DNA from: Leptospira haakeii
GTDB taxonomy: Bacteria > Spirochaetota > Leptospiria > Leptospirales > Leptospiraceae
Assembly (NCBI RefSeq): GCF_002812045.1
Contig: NZ_NPEG01000005.1
Coordinates: 169,891-233,890, forward strand
Length of the DNA stretch: 64,000 nucleotides
Direction: 5' to 3'
Shown piece by piece: positions 9,403 to 17,941 of this stretch (positions are counted from its first letter, which is position 1; every line of letters begins with the position of its first letter). The notes under the pieces are model-generated. The model searched no databases and was not told the DNA's origin. It was given only the letters and a program-made list of their open reading frames with translations. Position numbers and translations under genes: made by a program.

Positions 9403-9880
9403 ATTCTTCTCGGATCCTGTCCAAGTCACCTCTCATCTCTTTGTCATATTCTTCCATTAAGAGAGGATAAAATTCCGGGCTTAATTCTATTTTGCCGTTC
9501 AATACCAATTGGAATAAGGAACGGACTAATTCTTCCTTTTCGAATCCGGTACAGATCCACTCCAAAAGTTCCAATGCCAGGTCCAGTCTACCTTCTACCT
9601 GAATTGTTTTACGGAAGATGTCTAAAACTTCTTTTTCTTTTCCCGCTTCCAGAAAACTTCTGAGTTCTACCGGCATACTTTGTAATAGAAGTTGTTTCTT
9701 TGCGTTCGGAGTAAAAAGGAATTCTAACTGTCCGGCAGGCAGATGAGATAAAATCGCCTTATCCACTTCTTCTTTAGAATGTCCTAATTTGATTAAGGTC
9801 CGACCAAGGACCTCTCCTAATACGAAGTCCTCCAGAGGGTGAAACGGAAATCCCTGTTTTTTAGGTTCCTGATCTTCCAT
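9401..9880 (-). CDS. Conserved hypothetical protein
   Basis: About 159 residues from the ATG at 9878-9880 (first residues MEDQEPKKQG), which follows a GGTGGAG Shine-Dalgarno. A longer frame reaches 9979, but its extra N-terminus is encoded by the CACAGAG repeat region and looks non-coding. The protein is acidic, soluble and mostly alpha-helical, with no signal peptide. It has leucine-rich helices (VLGRTLIKLG, FLEAGKEKEVLDIF) that could form helical repeats. I do not recognise the family. It is convergent with the desaturase gene and probably ends at the shared terminator region. Confidence 0.6.
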   Translation of the reverse strand: MEDQEPKKQGFPFHPLEDFVLGEVLGRTLIKLGHSKEEVDKAILSHLPAGQLEFLFTPNAKKQLLLQSMPVELRSFLEAGKEKEVLDIFRKTIQVEGRLDLALELLEWICTGFEKEELVRSLFQLVLNGKIELSPEFYPLLMEEYDKEMRGDLDRIREE

Positions 9881-9919
9881 CTTGTTAGGGTCTCCACCGA
9901 CCGTATTCTGGTCAAGTTT

Positions 9920-10085
9920 ATAGAGGCACAGAGTTTGAGAGAGATAGAGAGATTTGGTCACACAGAGACACGAAGGCACAGAGAGAAATTTTTATGCTTT
10001 GTAGGTTCATTTTAAATATATTTAACCCTTTCGTGACTTTGTGCCTCTGTGCGAAAAGACCCCTGTGCCCCTCTAAACTCAGCGC
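9920..10085. repeat. CACAGAG-rich imperfect inverted-repeat element (non-coding)
   Basis: The left half carries several GGCACAGAG / CACAGAGACACGAAGGCACAGAG units (about 9920-9987). The right half carries the reverse complement (CGTGACTTTGTGCCTCTGTGCG, about 10033-10055, then CCTGTGCCCCTC). It fills the gap between the minus-strand hypothetical gene and the SpoIIE gene and makes the open frames there low in complexity. It resembles short dispersed intergenic elements seen in other bacteria; other copies would lie outside this window. Confidence 0.55.
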
Positions 10086-10252
10086 CTTTTCACAATTAGG
10101 CGGATATTTTTGTAACCTGAATTTCACGAAACCTTAGTACGAATGGGATCTTCCCAGTGTAAGTTTTGGGTCTCTTTTTTAAAAAGAGAAAAAGGCTAAA
10201 AATACAAAGCGCGCCTTCCCGATCTAGGGAGATTCCATTTCCGGAACAATTT

Positions 10253-12634
10253 ATGAGTTTTAGACAAAAAATTTTTCTCATTCTGGGAGCAAGTCAGCTT
10301 CTGTTAGTACTTATTCTGGCAATCACATTCATCCAAATGATTGACCAAGTTAAAAATGAACCTCAGGACAAACGAGCATTAGACCGCTCACTTGAGTTCA
10401 GGAAGGAACTCAAACATAAGGAAGAAGTCATCCGACTTCTTCTCAAAGAAATAGAAAGAAACCAAAAGACTCTTTCTATTTTAGAAAACGGTTTGGGGAA
10501 CAGAGGGATTCTTCAAGCCAACCTGGAATATATCAAAGGGATCATGTCCCAGTATGGTCTTTCCATCTTCGAGATCCACGATAAGACAGGACATGTTTAT
10601 TTTAGATTCCATAGACCGGCGGATTATGGAGATGATAAGTCAGGGCAGAAGATCGTACAAGAAGCACTGCAAGGTAGAATTGCTTCTACCTTAGAGATCG
10701 GTCATAGCGGCCTTGGTCTTAGGGTCACTGCCCCGCTCAAAAACGGCGGGATCATGATGGTCGGCCAGGTGGTGGATGATAAGTTTATCCAAACTATCAC
10801 AGGTTCCGAAGATGTTCATCTTGCCATTTATGAAAAAGAAAAACTGATCTCATTTTCGGACGTTACAATCTCCAAATATTTAGGAGATAGAAAACCGAAG
10901 GATCTATCAGGGATTTCCAGATTCACTTTGGAAGGAAGACATTATTATCTCACTCAAGTCCCTTATGAAAACCAAGGATTAAGTAATCTTAAATTAGATT
11001 TTGTTCTTTTGATAGATGAAACTGAACTTTACGAATCTACTAGAAACCTTTGGTTGTATTGCGGGTTGATCGCTCTTGCAGTTTTCGGCGGTATTTTATT
11101 CGCATCTTATAGATTCTCCAGAGATATTATAGACGCTGTTAAGGCGCTTAACTTCGCAATGCAGAACCCAAATGAGGACGAATCCAAAATTGTGGACTTA
11201 AATCGTTCCGACGAATTGGGAGAAATGGCGGAAGTTTTCATCGAAATGAAGAAGGACCTTTTGGACCACCAAATGTTCTTGGAAAAGAAGGTGGAAGAGA
11301 AGACCAAAGAATTACAGGAAACTCTGGATGATCTTCGCGCGTTAAAAGAAAAACAAGACGGGGATTATTATCTGACTTCCCTATTACTTCGCCCTCTTGC
11401 CACTACTAAGTATGAAAGTTCAAATACTAAGATCAGCGGTATCTTAAGACAAAAGAAAACTTTCGTATTCAGAAAAAGAGAAGCGGATATCGGTGGAGAT
11501 TTAGTTTCCATCAGCGAGATCACATTATACGGCAAAAAATATCTGAGCATCATGAACTCGGATGCAATGGGTAAATCCATACAAGGAGCCGGTGGCGCAC
11601 TCGTAATGGGAACGGTATTCAAGGCAATCGTAACAAGAACCCAACTCTCCAGAAGTAACCAGAAAAAAACTCCTGAAAAATGGCTGAAAGACTGTTATAC
11701 GGAATTACAAAACGTATTCGTTACATTCGACGGTACTATGCTCGTCTCCGCATTACTCTGCCTTCTGGATGAAGAAACGGGAGCTTTATATTCTATTAAT
11801 GCAGAACATCCTAATATGGTATTATATAGGGATGCAAAAGCAGGCTTCTTGGATTCCGACTTCCCTATTCGCAAACTTGGTTTTTCGGAAAATACAACTG
11901 AACCTTTGGTAAGAGTTGATAAATTGGAAGCTGGGGATAAGATCTTCTTAGGATCCGACGGAAGAGATGATATTCTTCTTTATGACCCGAATTCTCCCGA
12001 GCCTGTAATGAACGAGGATGAGAACTTATTCTTAAGATTTGTAGAACTTTCCGGCGGAAATCTGGAAGATCTAGAAAGATTGATCAGTGCCGCAGGAGAA
12101 ATTTCGGACGATCTAAGTCTTTTGAGTATAGGTTATAAGGAAGCAGAAGTTTCTTCTTCTCGCACAAAAGCAATTTCGGAAGAATACAACAGACTACTTC
12201 AGATCGGTATCAAAGAATATAAAAAAGGAAATACCGAAAAAACCAAGGAAGTTTTTGTTCAAGCATTAGCGATAGATGATTCTGATCCTGCTCTTTATAA
12301 ACAAATGGCAAGAATCTGTATCAATGCAAAAGAATTCGAAGAAGGGGCAAAATATACGGAAGCCTATCTTTCCAAGATCCCATTCGACAACGAGTATATC
12401 TTCTATCTTTCCTATTGCCTTAGAAAAACTAAGGATTATTGGAAGTCTTTGGAATTTGCGGAAAAACTCAGATCAAGAGAACCTGAAAATATTAGGAACT
12501 TAAAACATTTGGTGGCTCTGTACAGACTTACCGGAAATCGAATGAAGTTCAGAGCTACTATATCCGTTCTAAAATTGATCCTGGCAGACTCGGATCCTAA
12601 GGCAAATAATTCTTCGGAACCCGCATTGGTTTGA
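10253..12634 (+). CDS. Membrane sensor SpoIIE-type (PP2C) serine phosphatase with TPR tail
   Basis: 793 residues from the ATG at 10253, which begins a typical membrane anchor. A TTG-initiated frame from 10166 would add a basic stretch without a ribosome-binding site. Order of parts: TM1 (about 7-28); an extracytoplasmic sensor of about 230 residues, probably Cache-like; TM2 (about 266-285); a HAMP segment and coiled coil (about 286-370); a SpoIIE/PP2C phosphatase (about 380-610, with GGDL, NSDAMGKSIQGAGGA and GSDGRDD as metal-binding segments); and three TPR-like helical pairs at the C-terminus. The family dephosphorylates STAS anti-sigma-antagonists or related targets. A STAS protein is encoded two genes downstream, which supports a partner-switching signalling unit. 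Confidence 0.82.
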   Translation: MSFRQKIFLILGASQLLLVLILAITFIQMIDQVKNEPQDKRALDRSLEFRKELKHKEEVIRLLLKEIERNQKTLSILENGLGNRGILQANLEYIKGIMSQYGLSIFEIHDKTGHVYFRFHRPADYGDDKSGQKIVQEALQGRIASTLEIGHSGLGLRVTAPLKNGGIMMVGQVVDDKFIQTITGSEDVHLAIYEKEKLISFSDVTISKYLGDRKPKDLSGISRFTLEGRHYYLTQVPYENQGLSNLKLDFVLLIDETELYESTRNLWLYCGLIALAVFGGILFASYRFSRDIIDAVKALNFAMQNPNEDESKIVDLNRSDELGEMAEVFIEMKKDLLDHQMFLEKKVEEKTKELQETLDDLRALKEKQDGDYYLTSLLLRPLATTKYESSNTKISGILRQKKTFVFRKREADIGGDLVSISEITLYGKKYLSIMNSDAMGKSIQGAGGALVMGTVFKAIVTRTQLSRSNQKKTPEKWLKDCYTELQNVFVTFDGTMLVSALLCLLDEETGALYSINAEHPNMVLYRDAKAGFLDSDFPIRKLGFSENTTEPLVRVDKLEAGDKIFLGSDGRDDILLYDPNSPEPVMNEDENLFLRFVELSGGNLEDLERLISAAGEISDDLSLLSIGYKEAEVSSSRTKAISEEYNRLLQIGIKEYKKGNTEKTKEVFVQALAIDDSDPALYKQMARICINAKEFEEGAKYTEAYLSKIPFDNEYIFYLSYCLRKTKDYWKSLEFAEKLRSREPENIRNLKHLVALYRLTGNRMKFRATISVLKLILADSDPKANNSSEPALV

Positions 12635-12681
12635 TTTTTTTCGTTTTCTAGGAGACCTAGATCCGTCCAAATTGGTAATCC

Positions 12682-13584
12682 ATGTCGGCGGAAATGCGAA
12701 AAAAAATCAAATCTGTTCTGGTAGTTATCAAAAGAACAAAATACGAATTAGATCTGGAGAGTTACGGCTCTCTGGATGAATTCAAAAGAGTAGCAGAAAT
12801 CCAAAATGATTCCTTCTCTCGGATCTATAATTCCCATCAAAGACAGGTCCAAAGCAGAGAAGAATTAAAACTTACTTTCCCGAATGGAAAGTTTATCTTT
12901 CGAGAAGAATTAGAAAATATCAATATTGTGGATTATGATTTGGTGATCGCGTTAGGTGGAGATAATCATTTCACCTATGTTGCGCATCATGCCTTGGACA
13001 ATTTAGTTCTAGGCTGTAATTCGGATCCTGAAACTTCAGTAGGTGCCCTTCTATCCTTTCATACCTCCGATATCTCAAAGGCGGTCTCCCATAATTGGGA
13101 AAATATATTAATAGAAGAATGGCCCAGGATCAATGTTAGGATCGAATACCCGAACGGCAAAGCCATTGAAACATTCCAAGGGATCAGCGAAATCTCTATC
13201 CGTAATAATAGTCCCGATTTAACGAGTAGATTTCTGATCTCTCACGAGCAAGTCTCAGAAGAACAGAAATGTTCGGGCCTTCTGGTGTATACCGGAGCGG
13301 GTTCTACAGGTTGGGTTATGTCTTGCGAAAATAAAGACGTAAGCTTTGACAAGCAGGAGCCCTATTTCAAAGTGTACTGTAGAGAGTTGCGTAAGAAGGA
13401 AAGTTTCCAGTACAAGCTGGATCACTTCACGGTTCGCAATTCTTTCCGTCTGATATCCGAAATGCGCGGGGGGATCTCTATCGATTCCTTGGCGGAACGT
13501 ATTTACGATTTCCCTCCCGGGGCCAAAGCGGATTTTTCCGTTTCTCCGGAAAGATTGCGGGTGGTGGTGCAAAAACATGGATAG
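12682..13584 (+). CDS. NAD kinase-like protein with altered GGDG motif
   Basis: 300 residues of the NAD/diacylglycerol kinase superfamily. The nucleotide-binding loop is ALGGDN (residues 92-95 GGDN) instead of the family's GGDG. A second block reads [14 protein letters not shown], close to the NADK2-type NSDPxxSxG signature, and a third reads YTGAGSTGW, corresponding to the T-G-S-T-A-W block. Canonical members phosphorylate NAD+ to NADP+. The changed residue makes catalysis uncertain; it could be a divergent NADK or a regulatory relative. The gene lies 47 bases after the SpoIIE phosphatase and overlaps the STAS gene by 8 bases, so the three are probably one operon. Confidence 0.66.
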   Translation: MSAEMRKKIKSVLVVIKRTKYELDLESYGSLDEFKRVAEIQNDSFSRIYNSHQRQVQSREELKLTFPNGKFIFREELENINIVDYDLVIALGGDNHFTYVAHHALDNLVLGCNSDPETSVGALLSFHTSDISKAVSHNWENILIEEWPRINVRIEYPNGKAIETFQGISEISIRNNSPDLTSRFLISHEQVSEEQKCSGLLVYTGAGSTGWVMSCENKDVSFDKQEPYFKVYCRELRKKESFQYKLDHFTVRNSFRLISEMRGGISIDSLAERIYDFPPGAKADFSVSPERLRVVVQKHG

Positions 13585-13924
13585 TTTGAAAATTCTAGAA
13601 CAAGATGCTGGCAAAGAAATCAGAGTGTATTTGGTTTCCGGCCGACTAGACGAATCCACCTTCCCTCTATTTAAGGAAAAAGTATTGGATGTAAGTCATG
13701 CAAACAATACTGTTCTAAACCTATCCGATCTTAAATATGTTTCCAGTTCCGGAATTCGTGCAATCTTCGAATTAAAGAACAGGCTTACTGGAGAAGGTAA
13801 AAAACTTCTACTTACAGAAGCCGGAGAGAAAGTCATTCAGATCTTCAATCTATTAGGTCTTTGGAAACCCTTTGCTCATTTCGAAAAAGAAGAAGACGCA
13901 ATCGCTGCTTGCCTTAAAAACTAA
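13577..13924 (+). CDS. STAS-domain anti-sigma-factor antagonist
   Basis: 115 residues forming one STAS domain: a beta-strand start ([13 protein letters not shown]), the phosphoacceptor region [12 protein letters not shown] with Ser at the usual SpoIIAA/RsbV site, and the last helix. Such proteins bind and sequester an anti-sigma kinase when dephosphorylated. The upstream SpoIIE-type phosphatase (10253-12634) is the obvious candidate to reset it. The cognate RsbW-type kinase and the sigma factor are not in this window. Start ATG at 13577 lies inside the 3' end of the NADK-like gene (8-base overlap). Confidence 0.82.
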   Translation: MDSLKILEQDAGKEIRVYLVSGRLDESTFPLFKEKVLDVSHANNTVLNLSDLKYVSSSGIRAIFELKNRLTGEGKKLLLTEAGEKVIQIFNLLGLWKPFAHFEKEEDAIAACLKN

Positions 13925-14039
13925 ACCTTGACTGCTCCTTGAGTTGAGAACTCGCCCATTCACCCTAAATTCCCTTTCAAGGAATGTCCTAAAAATTGTC
14001 CAATATGCACGTTATGAAACACGGGCATCGGAAAATATA

Positions 14040-14069
14040 TTGACAAACAGAAAATAATAATATTATAAA
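14040..14069 (+). promoter_or_regulatory. Candidate sigma-70 promoter for the GDSL hydrolase
   Basis: TTGACA at 14040-14045, an 18-base very A+T-rich spacer, and TATAAA at 14064-14069. It lies about 75 bases before the ATG at 14146, giving a plausible leader. It stands out as the best consensus match in the 221-base gap between the STAS gene and the hydrolase. Confidence 0.6.
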
Positions 14070-14145
14070 TTACCTTCCAATTGCGCCCATTTCAGGCAAT
14101 CAGATGCGCGGCAGCACAAAAATACGAAGGTGTATTCGATAAATA

Positions 14146-15102
14146 ATGAAAATCAAAAAGTTTTTTACATGGCAGTTCATAATGATCTGCCTATTCTACT
14201 CCATGACAGTAGGCGCTCAGCCTGCTCCCTATAAATTAACAAATCCTGTTTTAATTCGACCTTTCGGCGATTCGATTACATACGGTATCGGATTTACGAA
14301 TGATTGGCAATGCCCAATGTATGAAATCTATCAATACATATGTATGCCTCCCGGAATAAAAGGCGGCGGTTATCGCGGATGGCTGACTTTACTTTCACTA
14401 AACGGAGACGGACTCGTATTTACTACTGAAGGTTACCAAAGTGGGGGCTCTTATTTTCAGCAATGGCTCGTAAACACCCAGACCCACGATGGCTACCCAG
14501 GATGGACAGTGGAAGACCTTACACCGATTGCCGGTAGAGTTAGTTTTTCCGACATCACTTTAGTTCATGCCGGAACAAACGATATGTGGCCAATATTAAA
14601 AATCCAAAATCCGACAGACGCTCAGATTGATCAACTTGCGACGACAACCGGTCAGAATTTGTTTAAAATGTTAGATGCCTTACTCAACAATAATCCGAAA
14701 ACCTATATATTCGTTGCCCAGATCATTAAGGTAGCTCCTCCTCTTGCAGGTAGCGAAACCGTTAATAAAGTTATTTTTAAATATAATAACTACATAGTGA
14801 ATAATTGGTACAATCTTCCTCCATCCAGCCGAGCCAGAATGGCTCTCGTAGACATGCATCACACGCTGCAACCGGGGCCCGATTACTCTGCTGATGGAAT
14901 CCATCCTAGCTCGAAAGGGTATTTAAAAATCGCGTGTTCTTGGATTCGAGCAATCAAAGCTCAACCTGCGAATCAACAAGATCCTTGCAACGGCATCACA
15001 ACCGGAAAAGCGGAGAAACAATTAACTCCTTCCGAGGAAGAAACCAAACAAATGACTCCTCCTAAAGATAAGTTAGAGCGGATACTTAAGCGAAAGTTTT
15101 GA
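14146..15102 (+). CDS. Secreted SGNH/GDSL hydrolase
   Basis: 318 residues with a signal peptide (MICLFYSMTVGA, cleavage near AQP). The SGNH blocks are clear: GDSITYG with nucleophile Ser43, GTND at 143-146, and the catalytic Asp250/His253 in the block ADGIHPSSKGY. The family contains esterases, lipases and carbohydrate acetyl-esterases acting on cell-surface or extracellular esters; substrate is unknown here. The C-terminal 40 residues are charged and low in complexity. It has its own candidate promoter at 14040-14069 and is convergent, at 6 bases distance, with the PhoX-like gene. Confidence 0.83.
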   Translation: MKIKKFFTWQFIMICLFYSMTVGAQPAPYKLTNPVLIRPFGDSITYGIGFTNDWQCPMYEIYQYICMPPGIKGGGYRGWLTLLSLNGDGLVFTTEGYQSGGSYFQQWLVNTQTHDGYPGWTVEDLTPIAGRVSFSDITLVHAGTNDMWPILKIQNPTDAQIDQLATTTGQNLFKMLDALLNNNPKTYIFVAQIIKVAPPLAGSETVNKVIFKYNNYIVNNWYNLPPSSRARMALVDMHHTLQPGPDYSADGIHPSSKGYLKIACSWIRAIKAQPANQQDPCNGITTGKAEKQLTPSEEETKQMTPPKDKLERILKRKF

Positions 15103-15107
15103 TCAAA

Positions 15108-16778
15108 CTAAGCTCTTCTAATCGCGACCACTCCTGGCCTAGGAATATCTCCCTTCGTTTTTCTAGGCCAGCGACTTGTAGGAACATCGTAATCCCTTGT
15201 ATCTTCTCCTGGATGTTGCACAGATAAGAATAAAAACTCTTCGTCGGGTGTAAACCATGGACCTGTTAGTTCCGCACCGATTGGAGCGGAAGCAAATTGG
15301 AAAGCTTTTCCCGCATCTTCTCCGCTTGTAGGAATAAAGAACATTCCGTTATTCCCGAATTTTTTGAAGATGGATTTACCGAGTAAACGTGTAGTCATAT
15401 CGCTCACCATCCAAAGATTTCCGGAAGAATCAAAAGCCAAATTATCGGGAGAAGAAAATCCACTCTTCCCTCCCCCAGCAACAAACACTTCGAATTCGAA
15501 ACGAACGGATTCAGCATCCGAATTTTCTTCTTTGATACGAACTATCTGTCCGTAAAAATTTCCATGAGAATCGTTATTGGTAAATGATACAAAAACAGAT
15601 TTATCTAATGGATGGACTTCCAAGTCTTCCGGTCTATCCATCGGGGTTCCACCTGCGGCTTTTGCAGCATCTCTACATGATACTAACACATCTGCTTGCG
15701 TCTTAAATTTAGGATTTCCTTCTTTATCTTTTGCATTTTTAAGATTCGGATTTTTTTCCAGATCTAACGGAACCCATACACATTTTTCGAAATTACCTAC
15801 GTATAAAGTCCCTTGTTCCAAAAGTTCGGAGTTTAATTTTCCCTTTTTAGGATCGTAATTTTTTTCAGAGATAAACTTATATACACATTGGTCCTTAGAG
15901 TCATCTCCCATATACACGACTAACTTTCCGGAAGGAGAAACAGTTAATGCGGCGTTCTCGTGTGAAAACCTCCCAAGTGCAGTATGTTTTACCGGTGTGG
16001 AAGAAGGATCAAAAGGATCTATTTCTATGATCCAACCGTATTCCTTTGAATCTTCCAGCTTACAATCTTCTACCACCATTTCATAATTCTCTTCGCAAGA
16101 AAGAACCGTATTCCATAATGTTTGTCCACCCGAACAATTTGCGAATGTCCCATATACTTTTGTTTTACCTGAGATCGTTTCAGAACCTGCCACAGGTCCT
16201 TTCAGTTGGAATTCCGACCTTCCATTTATCCTTCTTCCGTATTTAGATTCAGGATCTAATACCCAGGCCCCCTTGGATTTACGCAGTCCGATCACTGAAC
16301 CGCCTAATGAGTACAGATATTTTTCGATCTGTTCCGGCGTTCTATTATTCGGACCTTTTTGGTTATAATCATAACCGGTTACATAATATTCTAATTCGTT
16401 TAAGTATTCGTGATTGGTCCAAAGAAGTGCCGAGTTTGGATCATTCGGAAATTGAAAGAAGCAGTTAAAATCAGCAGCATAACCGAAAGTGTCCCCCCTA
16501 GAATTGATCTTATCTCCATAAACTGCGATCAGATCGTACGTAAAACCGGCCGCTAAAATTAGATCGTCCTGAGTGTTAGGCTTTAGAGGTTTAAAATTAC
16601 TTCCCGGAATTTTGGAAGAAATATCCTTTTTTGTTTTGGGAGAAGAAGTATGTGTGGACTGTACTTTTTTAGAAGGCTCTTTTGTAGATTCCGAAAGTAG
16701 ATCCAAAGTCCGGACTGCAGTCAAAGCAAGCATTCCTTTTCCCATGTATTTTAAAAAGTCCGATCTAGATACCTTCAT
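15108..16778 (-). CDS. PhoX-like (DUF839) phosphatase family protein
   Basis: 556 residues. The N-terminus (MKVSRSDFLKYMGKGMLALTA) looks like a twin-arginine-type signal but keeps only one arginine, so export may be through another route or less strict. The mature part has the DUF839 blocks: WTNHEYLNE, SCEENYE, LGRFSHENA, GDDSKDQCVYKF, RPEDLEVHP and FSSPDNLAFDSSGNLW. Those match the calcium/iron-dependent alkaline phosphatase PhoX family. The function would be phosphate release from organic phosphates in the periplasm, but some DUF839 proteins are not phosphatases, so the call is to family level. No neighbour of phosphate metabolism is present. Confidence 0.75.
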   Translation of the reverse strand: MKVSRSDFLKYMGKGMLALTAVRTLDLLSESTKEPSKKVQSTHTSSPKTKKDISSKIPGSNFKPLKPNTQDDLILAAGFTYDLIAVYGDKINSRGDTFGYAADFNCFFQFPNDPNSALLWTNHEYLNELEYYVTGYDYNQKGPNNRTPEQIEKYLYSLGGSVIGLRKSKGAWVLDPESKYGRRINGRSEFQLKGPVAGSETISGKTKVYGTFANCSGGQTLWNTVLSCEENYEMVVEDCKLEDSKEYGWIIEIDPFDPSSTPVKHTALGRFSHENAALTVSPSGKLVVYMGDDSKDQCVYKFISEKNYDPKKGKLNSELLEQGTLYVGNFEKCVWVPLDLEKNPNLKNAKDKEGNPKFKTQADVLVSCRDAAKAAGGTPMDRPEDLEVHPLDKSVFVSFTNNDSHGNFYGQIVRIKEENSDAESVRFEFEVFVAGGGKSGFSSPDNLAFDSSGNLWMVSDMTTRLLGKSIFKKFGNNGMFFIPTSGEDAGKAFQFASAPIGAELTGPWFTPDEEFLFLSVQHPGEDTRDYDVPTSRWPRKTKGDIPRPGVVAIRRA

Positions 16779-16887
16779 ATCCTAAAAATAATGCACCTGA
16801 CTCTTTGGACCATTCGTTTTTTCTTCCTACAGAAAAAGGAAACTTGGTTGTAATAATCCCTATCGAAAAAGATGATAAAGCTTCAGA

Positions 16888-17382
16888 ATGAAAACGAACT
16901 CTACCCCATTCTATAAAATCCTTTTTATCATGGGCTGGATCTCTCTTGCGTTCTTTCTTCCTCTTTCCGTCGCAGTTTATTGGGAAAACAAAAGTTTAGA
17001 ATCGATCTATAAAAACTTATCTCTTCCGGGAAACAAAGAGTTCGGTGTTCTGGTAGAAAATACAAAGCTCAATAAGTTAGGCAGAACCGTAAATGTGTAC
17101 ACCTATTTGGTGCCCGACGAACAAGGCAAAAAACACGAGGTCACTGAAGAAGTAGATCAAACCACCAATAGAAGAATGAGAGTGGGAGATACGGTTCAGG
17201 TCCGCACCTTAGTTTGGAATAGTTTCGGAAAAACAAAGATCCTAGGAAGGATTGTGGGAAATACTGCCCCACCTCCAGGTTTCGGCTTTATGCAGGACTT
17301 TTTATTATTTGGGATCTTGTTCTCTTTCGGACTGGTTTTAGTCAGTCTTTACTTCAGAACGTTTAAGGCTGAGGTAGAGTAG
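16888..17382 (+). CDS. DUF3592-like membrane protein
   Basis: 164 residues: one hydrophobic segment at the N-terminus (about 10-30), a soluble beta-rich middle domain (about 45-125) with VRTLVW, and a second hydrophobic segment near the C-terminus (about 138-158). This two-TM frame with a small extracytoplasmic beta domain is like DUF3592 proteins of unknown function. Its 3' end overlaps the convergent gene at 17363-17884 by 20 bases. Confidence 0.55.
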   Translation: MKTNSTPFYKILFIMGWISLAFFLPLSVAVYWENKSLESIYKNLSLPGNKEFGVLVENTKLNKLGRTVNVYTYLVPDEQGKKHEVTEEVDQTTNRRMRVGDTVQVRTLVWNSFGKTKILGRIVGNTAPPPGFGFMQDFLLFGILFSFGLVLVSLYFRTFKAEVE

Positions 17383-17884
17383 TATTATAATTACTATCTC
17401 TTTTAAAGATCAATTGAACTTGAAACGGAGTTTGAATATATCTGGAAGGGTTCATTTCATAAGAAATAAAACAATAATATTTGTTATACACGATCACATA
17501 CATATACTCTTTAAAACGTATATGGCCCATTTGTTTGCGTATACCCCGCATCCAAATAGAATCCTCGAACACCCTTTCGTAACGCACCGAACTCGAATTG
17601 ACCTTTTTCAATTCTTCCGGACTCATTTTTTCCGGATCGACCTTTTTTAATTCGAATTTTAGAGAACGGATCAAATTATATTCTAATTTCTCTTTTTCTA
17701 TAATATCCGTATTTGGAAGAGTTTTGAAATAATATTCAAAGTACTCCTTGTCCAACGACTTTAAGTCACTATGGACTTCTCCTTCGGTTTCGACAGGTTT
17801 CCCTTTCCCCGTATCTTGCGAATATAGGGCCCCAAAAGGTAATAAAACAGAAATGATCAAAATTAGGAAAATCGGTGTCCGCAT
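17363..17884 (-). CDS. Exported hypothetical protein
   Basis: 173 residues with a signal peptide (FLILIISVLLPFGALYSQ, cleavage after the YSQ/D region). No cysteine lies at the cleavage site, so it is a periplasmic rather than a lipid-anchored protein. The mature part is highly charged, with a helix of alternating acidic and basic residues and a C-terminal beta-rich end. I do not recognise the family. It lies just downstream of htpG on the same strand (57-base gap) and may be read through from it. It overlaps the convergent DUF3592-like gene by 20 bases. Confidence 0.5.
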   Translation of the reverse strand: MRTPIFLILIISVLLPFGALYSQDTGKGKPVETEGEVHSDLKSLDKEYFEYYFKTLPNTDIIEKEKLEYNLIRSLKFELKKVDPEKMSPEELKKVNSSSVRYERVFEDSIWMRGIRKQMGHIRFKEYMYVIVYNKYYCFISYEMNPSRYIQTPFQVQLIFKRDSNYNTTLPQP

Positions 17885-17941
17885 ACCGGTACCAATAAAA
17901 ATATCGGTACGATCTCCGATTTCCCTCCTTTTTTTTCGGAA

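Noticed and set aside
9881..9979. N-terminal extension of the hypothetical gene at 9401-9880
   Set aside because: The additional residues are encoded in the CACAGAG repeat area; the ATG at 9878-9880 has a Shine-Dalgarno.
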